From: Nucisporomicrobium flavum | GTDB lineage: Bacteria; Actinomycetota; Actinomycetes; Mycobacteriales; Micromonosporaceae | Assembly: GCF_016464385.1 (NCBI RefSeq) | Contig: NZ_JADMLH010000014.1 | Location: forward strand, 124,001 to 188,000 | Direction: 5' to 3' | DNA length: 64,000 bases | Shown: positions 1-8,654 of the stretch, piece by piece | Layout of the letters: each line of letters opens with the position of its first letter | Numbering within the stretch: position 1 is the first letter of the stretch | Notes under the pieces: generated by a model | Database searches by the model: none | What the model saw: only the letters and a program-made list of their open reading frames with translations | What the model was told of the DNA's origin: nothing | Translations under genes and position numbers: made by a program

Positions 1-20
1 TGCGCGCCGGCATGATCTGA
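1..20 (+). CDS. possible 3' end of an upstream gene
   Basis: The first 20 bases can be read as the last codons of a gene entering from the left (R-A-G-M-I-stop, TGA at 18-20). The stop lies four bases before the next ATG, which fits the tight spacing of genes here. The fragment is too short to prove coding or to suggest a function. Confidence 0.3.
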
Positions 21-24
21 CGAG

Positions 25-2589
25 ATGCGCAGCTCAGCGCCCACCGTCACGATCGGCAAGCACACCGTCGGCAACGCGCTCGTCCTGCACGCCCGGGAGC
101 GCATCAGCTCCGAGGCGCAGTCCCTGGCCCTCGCCGTGGCGCACGACGCGGACAACGAGATCGTCGTCCTCGACCTGCACGACGACCTGCCCGTCGGCAT
201 CTGGGAGTCGGTCGCCGGCGCCCTGCACCGGCGGCGCCGCGGCGGCATCCGGCTGGTCGTGTGCGGCGCCCGCCAGGACACCTCGGTGCTCGCCGGCCAG
301 TGGCTGTCCGACCGCCTGGGCCGGCCGGTCGTGGCGCCGTACGGGCACCTGATCCGAGGCGCCTCCGGCGCGTTGTTCGTGCACGCGACCGAGGGCAGCG
401 GCTGGGTGCGGTACCAGCCCGGACGGCCGCCGCACTGGGAGGCGAAGCGGTATCCCCGGCCGGACTGGGACGCGGCCGCCGCCGAGTTCCTGCCCACGAG
501 CGCCCACGGCGCCGTCGAGCCGCTGCCGGCCGGTGTGTGGATCCGCGACGGCCGGGACGAGGCCGCCGTACGCGCGCACTGGCAGCTGCTGGCGTCGTCC
601 GTGCCGTGCCAGCCGCAGGCCTTCACCGTGGTGCTCGGTTGCCCCGGGACCCCGCCGCTGCCGCTCGACGACGTCGCCCGGTTCTGGCGCGGCATCGGCG
701 ACGAGGGTCGTGACCGGGCGCGCTTCGTCCAATACGGACCCGTGCAGCTGCCCGAGGGCGAGGTGCTGGGCCAGGCGCTCGCCGACCTGCTCGAACGGCC
801 GATCGCCTGCTTCACGGGCGTACCGGTGGGCAAGCCGGAGCGTCCGCGCATCCACACCGTGGCCGAGGACGGCGCACTGGGCTGGCAGGTGCTCGTCCGG
901 GAACTCGGATATCGGCCCCGGGCCGGCGCCAACGCCGCGGCGCCGCTGCCGCAGATTCTCAGCTACCGCGCGCCCCTGATGCTCGGCGAGGCGGCCGGGC
1001 CGCGCGTCTACCGGTACGCCGACGACGCCGTGGTCGAGATCGTCCAGTCCGGACTGTGGCTGCGCGCCGCGACCGCACCCCGGTACGCCGACCGCATCCG
1101 CGCCCGCGTGGCCGACCCCCGGCACCCCGCGCTGATCGTGGACGACGCCGAGCCTGCCCGCGTCGCGCGACTGCGGGAACTGGCCGAGGACCTCGCGGCC
1201 CGGCTCGACCCGCCCACCCGCGACCGCTGCACGCTGCACCTCGCCTCCGCGCTGGTGCCCGTCGCGCCGCGGGTCGCCCCGGCCACCGGCGAGCTCACCG
1301 ACGGGCTGACGTACCGCTTCAGCGCCGCCGACCTCGCGCTCGACGAGGCGCTGGCCACGGTCGCGCCGCCCGCTGCTGTTGCGCCGCCCGCCGAGGAGGT
1401 GACCGGCCTGACGGTGCCTGCGCCCGAGGTGAAGACGCTGGGGTCCGGCTCCCGCGGGCGTGCCGGCGGCAGCCTTCAGCCGGCAGCCGCTCCCGCCGCT
1501 CCCGCCGCTCCCCAGGCGAGCGACCTGCCGGTCTCCCTCCCGCCGCCACCGGGGGCCGGCCGCACCGCGGAGGTCCCGCTCTGGGAGGAGTCGGTCGCTC
1601 CCGTCTCACCGGCCGTCGTGACCACGGCGCCGGTGCGCTCCCGGCACGAGGCCGCTCCCGCGCCGGCGTCCATCGAGGCGGACGAGAACGCGTTGCCGTT
1701 GCGCGTCGCCCCGACGGCCCATCGCCCCCAGCAGCACAGCGAGCCCTCGCTGCTTCCCCCCGAAACCGCCGAGCGCGTCCTGGTGGCACTCGACCGGGTG
1801 CGGCCCCATGGCCCGATGTCCTTTCAGGTCGATCCCGACCCCGATGCCCAGGGCCTGCCAACCCCGGCCGGGCTCGCCGAGGAACGCGCGTGGCTGCGCA
1901 GCACGCTCACCCGCGAGTTCGACGCCGCCGCGAGCTCGGTGTCCCGGCTGCTGTCGGAGTACCCCGGGTTCCAGGCCGACCCGGACACGATGGTGGACGC
2001 GGTGGCCGTACGCCTCTATCTGTCCGCAGTGGGCGATGGTCTCGACGAGGCCCTGCGCGAAGGCGACGTGGGACCGCAGGTCCCGTTCGCCCGCTGTGTC
2101 GCCGCCGGCCTGCGCCGGTTGCCCTCACACCGGGGTGCCACCTCGCTGGTGTCCGACCTGACGGCCGAGGAGGTCGCCCGGATCCGCGACCGCGGCGTGC
2201 TCACCGACTGGGGGTTCACCCACGCGCTCACCGAACCCCCGCTCAACCTGCCCGGCGAGCTCGACGTGCTGATCTGGTCGATGACCGCCCGGCGTACCCG
2301 GCTGCTCGAGCCGGAGGACGACCGCCGCGCCGAGTCGCGGGTGGTGTTCCTGCCCGGCACCAGCTTCAAGGTGCTCGACGCCGTGCTGCCCGGTCCCGGC
2401 GTCCGCGGCCGGCTGCTGCTGCGCGAGCTCGCCGCCGACGAGCCGGACCGGGGCAGGGTGCCCTTCGACGACCTCGCGCTGAACTCGCTCAGCCGGGCCA
2501 TGGAACAGGTCGGCAGCGCGGGTTCGTTCAGCCGGATCGGCCCGGCCGCCGCCACCCGGTTCGGCGCCGTCCCGGGGTTGCGCCGGTGA
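25..2589 (+). CDS. large multidomain protein with ADP-ribosyltransferase-like C-terminus
   Basis: This 854-residue protein has no signal peptide and no clear membrane segment. Residues 1 to about 440 form an alpha/beta region that I do not recognise. Residues about 450-600 are a low-complexity Ala/Pro/Val-rich linker. The last 170 residues resemble the R-S-E group of mono-ADP-ribosyltransferases: an HRGAT element near residue 702 in the place of the NAD-binding arginine, and an ESRVVFLPGTSFKV element near 769 that resembles the conserved 'ExE-V-L-P-GT-F-V' strand. In that strand the second, catalytic Glu is replaced by Arg and no STS motif is obvious, so the domain may be inactive or may belong to another fold. 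It overlaps the following glycosyltransferase (GTGA), so the two are probably co-translated. The biological role is unknown. Confidence 0.6.
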   Translation: MRSSAPTVTIGKHTVGNALVLHARERISSEAQSLALAVAHDADNEIVVLDLHDDLPVGIWESVAGALHRRRRGGIRLVVCGARQDTSVLAGQWLSDRLGRPVVAPYGHLIRGASGALFVHATEGSGWVRYQPGRPPHWEAKRYPRPDWDAAAAEFLPTSAHGAVEPLPAGVWIRDGRDEAAVRAHWQLLASSVPCQPQAFTVVLGCPGTPPLPLDDVARFWRGIGDEGRDRARFVQYGPVQLPEGEVLGQALADLLERPIACFTGVPVGKPERPRIHTVAEDGALGWQVLVRELGYRPRAGANAAAPLPQILSYRAPLMLGEAAGPRVYRYADDAVVEIVQSGLWLRAATAPRYADRIRARVADPRHPALIVDDAEPARVARLRELAEDLAARLDPPTRDRCTLHLASALVPVAPRVAPATGELTDGLTYRFSAADLALDEALATVAPPAAVAPPAEEVTGLTVPAPEVKTLGSGSRGRAGGSLQPAAAPAAPAAPQASDLPVSLPPPPGAGRTAEVPLWEESVAPVSPAVVTTAPVRSRHEAAPAPASIEADENALPLRVAPTAHRPQQHSEPSLLPPETAERVLVALDRVRPHGPMSFQVDPDPDAQGLPTPAGLAEERAWLRSTLTREFDAAASSVSRLLSEYPGFQADPDTMVDAVAVRLYLSAVGDGLDEALREGDVGPQVPFARCVAAGLRRLPSHRGATSLVSDLTAEEVARIRDRGVLTDWGFTHALTEPPLNLPGELDVLIWSMTARRTRLLEPEDDRRAESRVVFLPGTSFKVLDAVLPGPGVRGRLLLRELAADEPDRGRVPFDDLALNSLSRAMEQVGSAGSFSRIGPAAATRFGAVPGLRR

Positions 2590-3494
2590 CCGCGCCGTCC
2601 ATCTTCGTGGCGATCCCGGCGTACCGGGACAGCGAGCTGGTGCCGACCGTGCTGGACCTGTTCGCGAAGGCCCGTCGCCCCGACCTGATCCGGGTCGGCA
2701 TCTGCTGGCAGCGCGCCGCCGGCGACGACCTCGGGCCGCTGCGCGACGACCCGAGGGTGGCAGTGATCGAGACCGACCATCGGTCCAGCCGGGGCGTCGG
2801 CTGGGCCCGGGCGGAAACCCTCCGGCTGTACGGCGGGGAGGACCACTACCTGCAGACCGACAGCCACCAGCGGTTCGCGCCGCACTGGGACGAGACCCTG
2901 CTCGACCAGCTCGCCCGGGCCCCCGGCGACAAGCCGTTGCTGTCGAGCTGGTGCCCCGGGTACTCCCCGGACCGGCCGCCGGCGCCCGCAGACCCGTTGC
3001 GCATGCGGTTCGACGCCTTCGACCCCACCGGGATGCCGTTCTTCGATGCGGAACCGATCACCGACTGGCGGGAGCGGGCCGGGCCGGTGCCCACCGGGCT
3101 CGTCTGCGGCCACCTGATGTTCGCCGCGGCGACCTTCATCACCGAGGTGCCCAACGACCCGCACATCTACTTCTACGGCGAGGAGATCACCACGGCGGTC
3201 CGCGCCTTCACGTGGGGATGGGACGTCTCCGCGCCGGCCCGTACGGTCATGTGGCACCTGTGGGGAGGCCAGGGCCGGGTCCGGCACTGGGACGACCACA
3301 ACGACCCCGCGGCCGGCCGCACCTGGTACGACCACGAGCTCAAGAGCCGCCGCCGCGTCCGCAACCTGCTGCTGCACCCCGCCCCCGGCCGGTACGGCGT
3401 CGGTCCGCACCGGACGGTCGCGCAGTTCGAGGCGTACACCGGCATCCGGTTCGCGGAGAACCGGTTCGAGCAACCCGCACCATGCGCTCCCTGA
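2586..3494 (+). CDS. GlcNAc-transferase-family glycosyltransferase
   Basis: The 302-residue protein begins at a GTG that overlaps the stop of the previous gene. It matches the GlcNAc (Skp1-type UDP-GlcNAc hydroxyproline GlcNAc-transferase) family: an N-terminal IPAYRDSEL nucleotide-sugar strand, the metal-binding LQTDSHQRF element where the family has D-S-H, and later the FYGEEI and MWHLW elements of the acceptor/donor pocket. There is no signal peptide or membrane segment, so it should act in the cytosol with a nucleotide-activated sugar. The acceptor is unknown. It lies between the ART-like protein and a CAP protein, with overlaps on both sides, suggesting one transcription unit. Family assignment is fairly safe; substrate is not. 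Confidence 0.75.
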   Translation: MTAPSIFVAIPAYRDSELVPTVLDLFAKARRPDLIRVGICWQRAAGDDLGPLRDDPRVAVIETDHRSSRGVGWARAETLRLYGGEDHYLQTDSHQRFAPHWDETLLDQLARAPGDKPLLSSWCPGYSPDRPPAPADPLRMRFDAFDPTGMPFFDAEPITDWRERAGPVPTGLVCGHLMFAAATFITEVPNDPHIYFYGEEITTAVRAFTWGWDVSAPARTVMWHLWGGQGRVRHWDDHNDPAAGRTWYDHELKSRRRVRNLLLHPAPGRYGVGPHRTVAQFEAYTGIRFAENRFEQPAPCAP

Positions 3495-3886
3495 TCCGGG
3501 CCGATCTGGAGCGCAAGGTGGCGAGCATCGTCAACGAGGAACGGCGCAAGGCGGGCCTGCCCCGGCTGACCACGGACCCCCTGCTCGCCGAGGCGGCCCG
3601 CGCCCACTCGGCCGACATGGCGGCGCGCGGCTACTTCAGCCACCACTCGCCGGAGGGCACCACGGCCGGGCACCGGGTCGCGCTGACCGGGTACGTCTTC
3701 GCGCTCGTCGGGGAGAACATCGCCTGGGGGCACGAGAACGCCCGGCAGGTCATGACCGCCTGGATGCACAGCCGCGGGCACAAGGCCAACATCCTCAGCA
3801 CCGAGTACACGCAGCTCGGGGTCGGTCTCGCCGCCGACCGTCGCGGCGTGCTGGTCTGGACGCAGAACTTCGCGGTCCCCGGGTGA
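3482..3886 (+). CDS. CAP-domain (SCP/PR-1-like) protein lacking a signal peptide
   Basis: This 134-residue protein consists almost entirely of one CAP domain. The four cavity residues of the family are visible: His in AHSADM, Glu in GENIAWG, His in SRGHKANIL and Glu in STEYTQLG. Bacterial CAP proteins are normally exported, but here the ATG at 3482 starts just before the domain and there is no hydrophobic leader. The start lies inside the end of the glycosyltransferase gene, overlapping its last 13 bases, so a longer signal-bearing version is not available in this frame without running deep into that gene. The protein may be cytosolic or exported by another route. Its function is unknown. Confidence 0.75.
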   Translation: MRSLIRADLERKVASIVNEERRKAGLPRLTTDPLLAEAARAHSADMAARGYFSHHSPEGTTAGHRVALTGYVFALVGENIAWGHENARQVMTAWMHSRGHKANILSTEYTQLGVGLAADRRGVLVWTQNFAVPG

Positions 3887-3900
3887 CCGGCGGTTGCTTG

Positions 3901-3906
3901 TAGCTT
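3901..3906 (+). promoter_or_regulatory. candidate -10 box, leaderless TetR gene
   Basis: TAGCTT ends six bases before the ATG at 3913. This spacing is typical of leaderless actinobacterial promoters (TANNNT -10). No convincing -35 is seen. A weak GACGGG could alternatively serve as ribosome binding site. Confidence 0.35.
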
Positions 3907-3912
3907 GACGGG

Positions 3913-4533
3913 ATGGCTGCGAGGGGGATCCGGGACCGTTTCCGGGAGCAGATGCGCCGAGAGGTCAAGGAGGCGGCGCTGCGTCAGCTCGCCGAGGGCG
4001 GCCCGCACGCGCTCTCGCTGAACGCGATCGCCAAGGAGCTGGGCGTGTCCGGGCCGGCCCTCTACCGCTACTTCGCCGGGCGCGACGCCCTGCTCGTCGA
4101 GCTGGTGCTGGATGCGTACGCCGATCTGACCGCGGCCCTGACCGCCGCGCCGCTGCGGCCGGCCGATCTGGCGGCGGCGTACCGGTCCTGGGGTGTCGCC
4201 CAGCCGCACCGCTACCGGCTGTTGTTCACCGGGCCGCTGCCCAGCTTCGACGCGTGGGACGAGCGGGTGACGGCGGCCGCCCGGTCGGCGATGGATCCGC
4301 TGCTGCGGGCCGCGGGTGCCGGACCGGCCCCCGAGGCGGCGCTGGCCCGGCAGCTGCGCTCCTGGGCGGGTACGGCCGACCCGGCGGTGTCCCTGCACGC
4401 GCTGACCCTCTGGAGCCGTCTGCACGGCTTCGTCAGCCTGGAGATCGAGGGGCACCTGGCCGCGATGGGCCTCGAACCGGACCTCGTCTTCGCGGCGGAA
4501 CTGCGCGCCCTGGACCGATTGATCAGTAACTGA
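3913..4533 (+). CDS. TetR/AcrR-family regulator with WHG C-terminal domain
   Basis: The 206-residue protein has a TetR helix-turn-helix at about residues 15-65 (alanine-rich helix, IAKELGVSGPALYRYF recognition helix region, then GRDALLVEL). The C-terminal part contains VAQPHRYRLLFTGPLP, characteristic of the WHG ligand-binding domain found in many actinobacterial TetR proteins. It is a DNA-binding repressor expected to respond to a small ligand. It stands alone, 26 bases after the CAP gene and 77 bases before ddl. No obvious palindromic operator is visible in the flanks, so its target is unknown. Confidence 0.85.
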   Translation: MAARGIRDRFREQMRREVKEAALRQLAEGGPHALSLNAIAKELGVSGPALYRYFAGRDALLVELVLDAYADLTAALTAAPLRPADLAAAYRSWGVAQPHRYRLLFTGPLPSFDAWDERVTAAARSAMDPLLRAAGAGPAPEAALARQLRSWAGTADPAVSLHALTLWSRLHGFVSLEIEGHLAAMGLEPDLVFAAELRALDRLISN

Positions 4534-4610
4534 CCTTCCGGGTGAGCAGTAGATTGCCGCACGATCCACGCCCAGTGTGCCGGAGTAGTTCGAGCGTGGA
4601 GTGATGCGAC

Positions 4611-5690
4611 GTGCCCCCAATGACCCGAGTGGCGGTTCTCTTCGGCGGGCGTAGCACCGAACACGACGTGTCGTGCCGCTCGGCGGCGAGCGTCGTGCAG
4701 TACCTGGACCGCGGCCGCTACGAGGTCGTGCCGGTGCGCATCACCGTCGAGGGCGAGTGGATCGTCGGCGTGGACCGTGCCACGTCCGCCGTCGACGAGG
4801 CCGCGCTCCGCGAGATGACCCCGGAGCCGGACGGCTGGCGTCCCACCATCGTGGAGAGCCTGTTCCGCGCGCTCGAGGCGCTGCGCCACGTCGACGTCGT
4901 CATGCCGGTCCTGCACGGGCCGTACGGCGAGGACGGCACGGTGCAGAGCGTGCTCGAGCTGGCCGGCATCCCGTACGTGGGCAGCGGCGTCCTGGCCAGC
5001 GCCACGTCCATGGACAAGGAGTTCACCAAGAAGATCCTCGCCGCCGAGGGCATCGCCGTCGCCGACGGGGTGGTGCTGCGTTGCGACGCCGACGAGGTGA
5101 CCGAGGCGGACCGGGCCGCCCTGGGGCTGCCCGCGTTCGTCAAGCCGGCCCGCGGCGGGTCCAGCATCGGCGTCTCCCGGGTCGACGACTGGGCGGCGCT
5201 GCCGGAGGCCGTCGAGGCGGCCCGGCTGTGCGACACGAAGGTGCTGGTGGAGGCGGGGGTGCCCGGCCGGGAGATCGACGTCGGCGTGCTCGAGCTGCCC
5301 GACGGACGCCTGCTGGCGAGCCCGCCGCTGGAAATCCGGGTCGCCGACGACCACGGCTTCTTCGATTACGACGCCAAGTACCGCGAGGGGCTCACCGAGT
5401 TCGTCATCCCGGCCGACCTCGACGCGGACACGACCGCGTGGCTCAGCGCCGAGGCCGTACGGGTCTTCCGCACGCTCGGCTGCTCCGGGCTGCTCCGGGT
5501 GGACTTCTTCGTCGAGCCGGGCAGGTCGCTCACCGTCAACGAGGTCAACACGATGCCCGGCCTCACCGCGATGTCGCAGTTCCCGCGGATGTGGAAGGCG
5601 GCCGGCACGCCGTACCCGGAGCTGCTGGACCTGTTGATCGAGACCGCGCTGGCCGGTGCCCGCCGGCCCGCGCCGGCGCTGCCGTCGTGA
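4611..5690 (+). CDS. ddl: D-alanine-D-alanine ligase
   Basis: The 359-residue ATP-grasp enzyme joins two D-alanines for peptidoglycan precursor synthesis in the cytosol. It has the N-terminal VAVLFGGRSTEHDVS loop, the MPVLHGPYGEDGT motif, FVKPARGGSSIGVS for ATP binding, and the C-terminal DFFVEPG...VNEVNTMPGLT metal-binding region. The omega loop reads DYDAKY, with the Lys-Tyr pair of D-Ala-D-Ala ligases; the His-bearing loop of VanA-type D-Ala-D-Lac ligases is absent. GTG at 4611 is preferred because GGAG lies nine bases upstream; an ATG at 4620 is an alternative. The stop overlaps the start of the acyltransferase gene, and the alanine racemase lies 3 kb downstream, so the area is devoted to D-Ala metabolism. 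Confidence 0.93.
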   Translation: MPPMTRVAVLFGGRSTEHDVSCRSAASVVQYLDRGRYEVVPVRITVEGEWIVGVDRATSAVDEAALREMTPEPDGWRPTIVESLFRALEALRHVDVVMPVLHGPYGEDGTVQSVLELAGIPYVGSGVLASATSMDKEFTKKILAAEGIAVADGVVLRCDADEVTEADRAALGLPAFVKPARGGSSIGVSRVDDWAALPEAVEAARLCDTKVLVEAGVPGREIDVGVLELPDGRLLASPPLEIRVADDHGFFDYDAKYREGLTEFVIPADLDADTTAWLSAEAVRVFRTLGCSGLLRVDFFVEPGRSLTVNEVNTMPGLTAMSQFPRMWKAAGTPYPELLDLLIETALAGARRPAPALPS

Positions 5691-6973
5691 CCCGGCCGGA
5701 GCGCCCGGCGGCCGACGGGTGGCTGCCCGGCGGCCTCGGCTCCTCCGCCGGCCCCGCGTGGGACGACGACGCGACGCAGGTGATCACCGCGGTGAAGGAG
5801 AAGCCGGCTCCGGACGCTCCGACGGTTCCCGCCGCCAAGCCGCGGGCCGGCTGGGCCGACGTGGCCAAGGGCGTCTGCATCCTGCTCGTGGTGATGTGGC
5901 ACGTCATCATGAAGCACTACCTGCAGATCGACTGGCACCTGCCGGCCCCGATCCCGGGCGTGTGGGGGACCTTCGGCGACCAGCTGCTGCCGTTGCGCAT
6001 GCCGGTCTTCTTCACGATCTCCGGCCTCTTCGCCGCGGCCGCGGTGCAGCGCTCCTGGGCGGTCACCGCCCGCAGCCGGATCGCGAAGTTCTACTACCTG
6101 TACGTGATCTGGTTCATCGTGCACACCACGGTGCTGGCGATGGTGCCGAGCTTCGAGACGCTGGCCGCGCACAGCGCCTTGGACGTGCTCGAGCAGGTGA
6201 CCATCACGCCGACCAACCTGTGGTACCTGGTGGCGCTCGCCGTCTACTTCGTCGTCGCCAAGCTCACCCGTGACCTGCCGGTGGCGGCCGTGCTGGTGCC
6301 GGCTCTCCTGCTGTCCGCCACGGCGTCGGCCGGGCTGCTGGCGGCGCCGGGCAACCGCGGGCAGCTCTACCAGAACCTGTTCTTCTTCCTCGCCGGCCTG
6401 CGGCTCAAGCCCTGGGTCGAGCGCTGGGCCCGTACGGCGAACCTGCGCATGCTGCTCGTCGGCGGCGCCGGCTACCTCGTGGTGATGCTGGCGCTGCGCC
6501 AGCTCGGGGCGAAGCAGTGGTTCGGGGTGTGGCCGGTGGTCAGCGCGATGGCCGTGGTCGTCGGCATCGCCGCGGCCGTCCAGCTGGAACGGCTCACCCG
6601 GGTCGGTGACCTGCTGGCGCACCTGGGCCGCAACACCCTGCCGATCTACGTGATGCACATGCCGCTGCTGGCCCTCATGCACGCGGCCCTGTTGCGGCCC
6701 TTCTCGTCGGCGGGCACGCCGATCCAGATCCTGCTCGCGCTGTTCCTGCCGCTGGCGCTCACGGCGCTGCTCACCGGGGTGTGCCTGACGCTCAACGGCT
6801 GGATCCGCTCGGCGGGTGGCACCTGGCTGTTCGACCTGCCCTCCCGGAAGCGGGCGTCAGCGCCGGCCAAGCCAACCGCGCCGGTCGCACCCGTCGCCGG
6901 ACCGGCCGTCGAACCGTCCCCCGAGCCGGTGTGGGACGAGCAGCCGACGATGGTTCTCCCGCAGGTCAGGTGA
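5687..6973 (+). CDS. membrane acyltransferase, acyltransferase-3 family
   Basis: This 428-residue protein has a charged Pro/Ala-rich cytosolic N-terminus of about 54 residues followed by roughly ten membrane helices. The family hallmark DVAKGVCILLVVMWHV (catalytic His72) opens the membrane domain, and LWYLVALAVYF, FFLAGLRLKPW and the late PIYVMHMPLLAL segment follow in the usual order. Such proteins transfer acyl groups across the membrane to sugars or cell-wall glycans; the same fold forms the membrane half of VanT serine racemases. Its GTG overlaps the ddl stop, so the two are translationally coupled, which suggests a cell-envelope substrate. A degenerate paralogue lies at 9770-10768. It converges with and overlaps the next gene by eight bases. 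Confidence 0.85.
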   Translation: MTRPERPAADGWLPGGLGSSAGPAWDDDATQVITAVKEKPAPDAPTVPAAKPRAGWADVAKGVCILLVVMWHVIMKHYLQIDWHLPAPIPGVWGTFGDQLLPLRMPVFFTISGLFAAAAVQRSWAVTARSRIAKFYYLYVIWFIVHTTVLAMVPSFETLAAHSALDVLEQVTITPTNLWYLVALAVYFVVAKLTRDLPVAAVLVPALLLSATASAGLLAAPGNRGQLYQNLFFFLAGLRLKPWVERWARTANLRMLLVGGAGYLVVMLALRQLGAKQWFGVWPVVSAMAVVVGIAAAVQLERLTRVGDLLAHLGRNTLPIYVMHMPLLALMHAALLRPFSSAGTPIQILLALFLPLALTALLTGVCLTLNGWIRSAGGTWLFDLPSRKRASAPAKPTAPVAPVAGPAVEPSPEPVWDEQPTMVLPQVR

Positions 6974-8282
6974 GGTCGACACCGTGGGACTCGCGCCGCC
7001 AGAGCAGGCTGCACAGCACCTCGAGCCCTCGGTTGAGGTGCCGCCGGTAGGTGCTGAACGGCAGGGCCAGCCGTTCGGCCGCGGCCTCCTGCGTCGGGGC
7101 GCCACCGAGGTACGTGGCGATCAGCGCGCGGTGCGACTTCAGCTGCCGGGGATCCTCGCCGAGATCGTCCAGCGTGGACTTGAGGACCGTACGGACGGCG
7201 TCGACGGGGTCGGCCTGGGGCTCGGCCGCGGCCACCATCCGGCTGTGCACGAGCGGATTCGTGGCGAGCAGGTCCGGCCGGCGCCACGAGCGCAGCGCGT
7301 CGCGGACGGCCTGGTCGAATTCCGGCCGCGGCAGCGACTCGACGCGCATCGGGGCGGCGAGCGCGGTGTCCTGCTCCAGCCGGGCGAGGACGGCGTCGTG
7401 GCGGATCGGGTCACGCCACTTCAGCTCGGTGCGGACGGCGTTGCGCACGAACGTCTCCACACGGACGCCGGACGGGCCGCACTCGGCGTACGGCAGCTCA
7501 CACAGCCAGCGGAAGAGCTGGACCGTGTCGCCGTCGGCAACGGTGGCCCGCAGCAGCTTCTCAGTCGTCGTCTCGGCGTGCGCGCACACCTCCAGGGCGT
7601 GCCGGTGCGCGGCCGACGGCAGATCGCCGACGACCTGCCGGAGCACGGCCTGCGCGACGGCCAGCCGGACGCTGTCGTCGTCCTTGCCGCTCGCGACCTC
7701 CTCGACGCCCAGGCGCAGCGCGAGCGGGTTGCCGCCGGCCAGGTCGAGCAGCAGCGGCTGCCGCTGGCGGGGCACGGCGTTGCGGTCGAGCAGCACCTTG
7801 GCCTCGCCCGCGGAGAGCGCGCCGACCTCCTGGACCCGCAGGACGGCGTTCCAGCCGGGATCGGCGGTCCACTCGACGGCCGGCGGGGTGCGGGCGGCGA
7901 GCACGACGACGCTGCCCACCGGCAGGCCGGGCAGGAACTCGTCGCGCAGCCACGGCTCGAGCGGCTGCCAGCGTTCGAACCCGTCGACGAGCAGGACCGG
8001 TCCGGCGCTGCCGGCCGGGGTGGGCGGTACGGCGGTCAGCAGGCCGGCCGCCATGTCGCCGGGCTCGTAGTCGACCCGGACGACCTGGCGGTTGGCGCGT
8101 TCCGCCTCGACCGCGTAGCGGCGCAGCAGCGTGGTCTTGCCGGTGCCGCCCGCCCCGTGCAGGTAGAGAACCGTGAAGACCTCACCGCCGGCGAGCGCGG
8201 CTCGGAACGCGGCCATCTCCGCCGCGCGGCCGACGAACGCCCGGTTGCGGGCCGAGCGCAGGTACTGCTCCAGGCGCGTCAC
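6966..8282 (-). CDS. P-loop ATPase with C-terminal HTH (STAND-like regulator)
   Basis: The 438-residue protein starts at GTG 8282, chosen because GGGAGGAG sits six bases upstream; longer versions lack such a site. It has a Walker A loop LHGAGGTGKTTL at residues 41-52 and a Walker B-like PVLLVDGF about 65 residues later, then a helical region. The C-terminus (about residues 385-430) resembles the helix-turn-helix of sigma-70 region 4 or LuxR-type activators (TQEAAAERLALPFSTYRRHLNR). The layout resembles small STAND-type transcriptional regulators. It lies on the opposite strand between the acyltransferase and the racemase operon and is divergent from the latter, so it may control it; this is inference. 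Confidence 0.65.
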   Translation of the reverse strand: MTRLEQYLRSARNRAFVGRAAEMAAFRAALAGGEVFTVLYLHGAGGTGKTTLLRRYAVEAERANRQVVRVDYEPGDMAAGLLTAVPPTPAGSAGPVLLVDGFERWQPLEPWLRDEFLPGLPVGSVVVLAARTPPAVEWTADPGWNAVLRVQEVGALSAGEAKVLLDRNAVPRQRQPLLLDLAGGNPLALRLGVEEVASGKDDDSVRLAVAQAVLRQVVGDLPSAAHRHALEVCAHAETTTEKLLRATVADGDTVQLFRWLCELPYAECGPSGVRVETFVRNAVRTELKWRDPIRHDAVLARLEQDTALAAPMRVESLPRPEFDQAVRDALRSWRRPDLLATNPLVHSRMVAAAEPQADPVDAVRTVLKSTLDDLGEDPRQLKSHRALIATYLGGAPTQEAAAERLALPFSTYRRHLNRGLEVLCSLLWRRESHGVDLT

Positions 8283-8654
8283 CGCGTGCTCCTCCCGAGC
8301 CTTGCCCTGCGGCGGCCCGCCTCGCGCCCAGCGCGGCGGGAATCCGTGGACGTCTGCGCGGATCGTTGTTTCGCATCCGGTCTGCATCGTCGTACGCTTC
8401 TCCCCCCGGGCGAGATCGTCTCCGTCGGTCTCTTAACCGTGTCGTCCTGCCGCCAGTCGAGCACGCGTGTCGCCTCCGCCGTCCGGCTTCTGCCCCCGCG
8501 TGGGGACATCATGGCCCTTTCCGGCAAGTGCGTCGCGATGCGGGCACAGTCCGTGACGGTGGCGGATTGATCAGAGAATGACCTTCCAATCGAGCACGGA
8601 CCTCCTCGAGCATGCGCCGGTGCTGAACTCCACGTCCCGATCGAGGGCCGGGCG
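8283..8654. promoter_or_regulatory. divergent intergenic region, ATPase regulator / alr operon
   Basis: These 372 bases separate two divergent genes and should carry both promoters. At the left edge is the GGGAGGAG ribosome binding site of the ATPase gene (minus strand); at the right edge GAGGG at 8643-8647 serves alr. I find no strong inverted repeat, no clear -35/-10 pair and no convincing small gene. Confidence 0.4.

Noticed and set aside
4611..5690. VanA-type D-Ala-D-Lac ligase with a resistance cluster
   Set aside because: The omega loop has the Lys-Tyr pair of D-Ala-D-Ala ligases, and no vanH or vanX gene is nearby.
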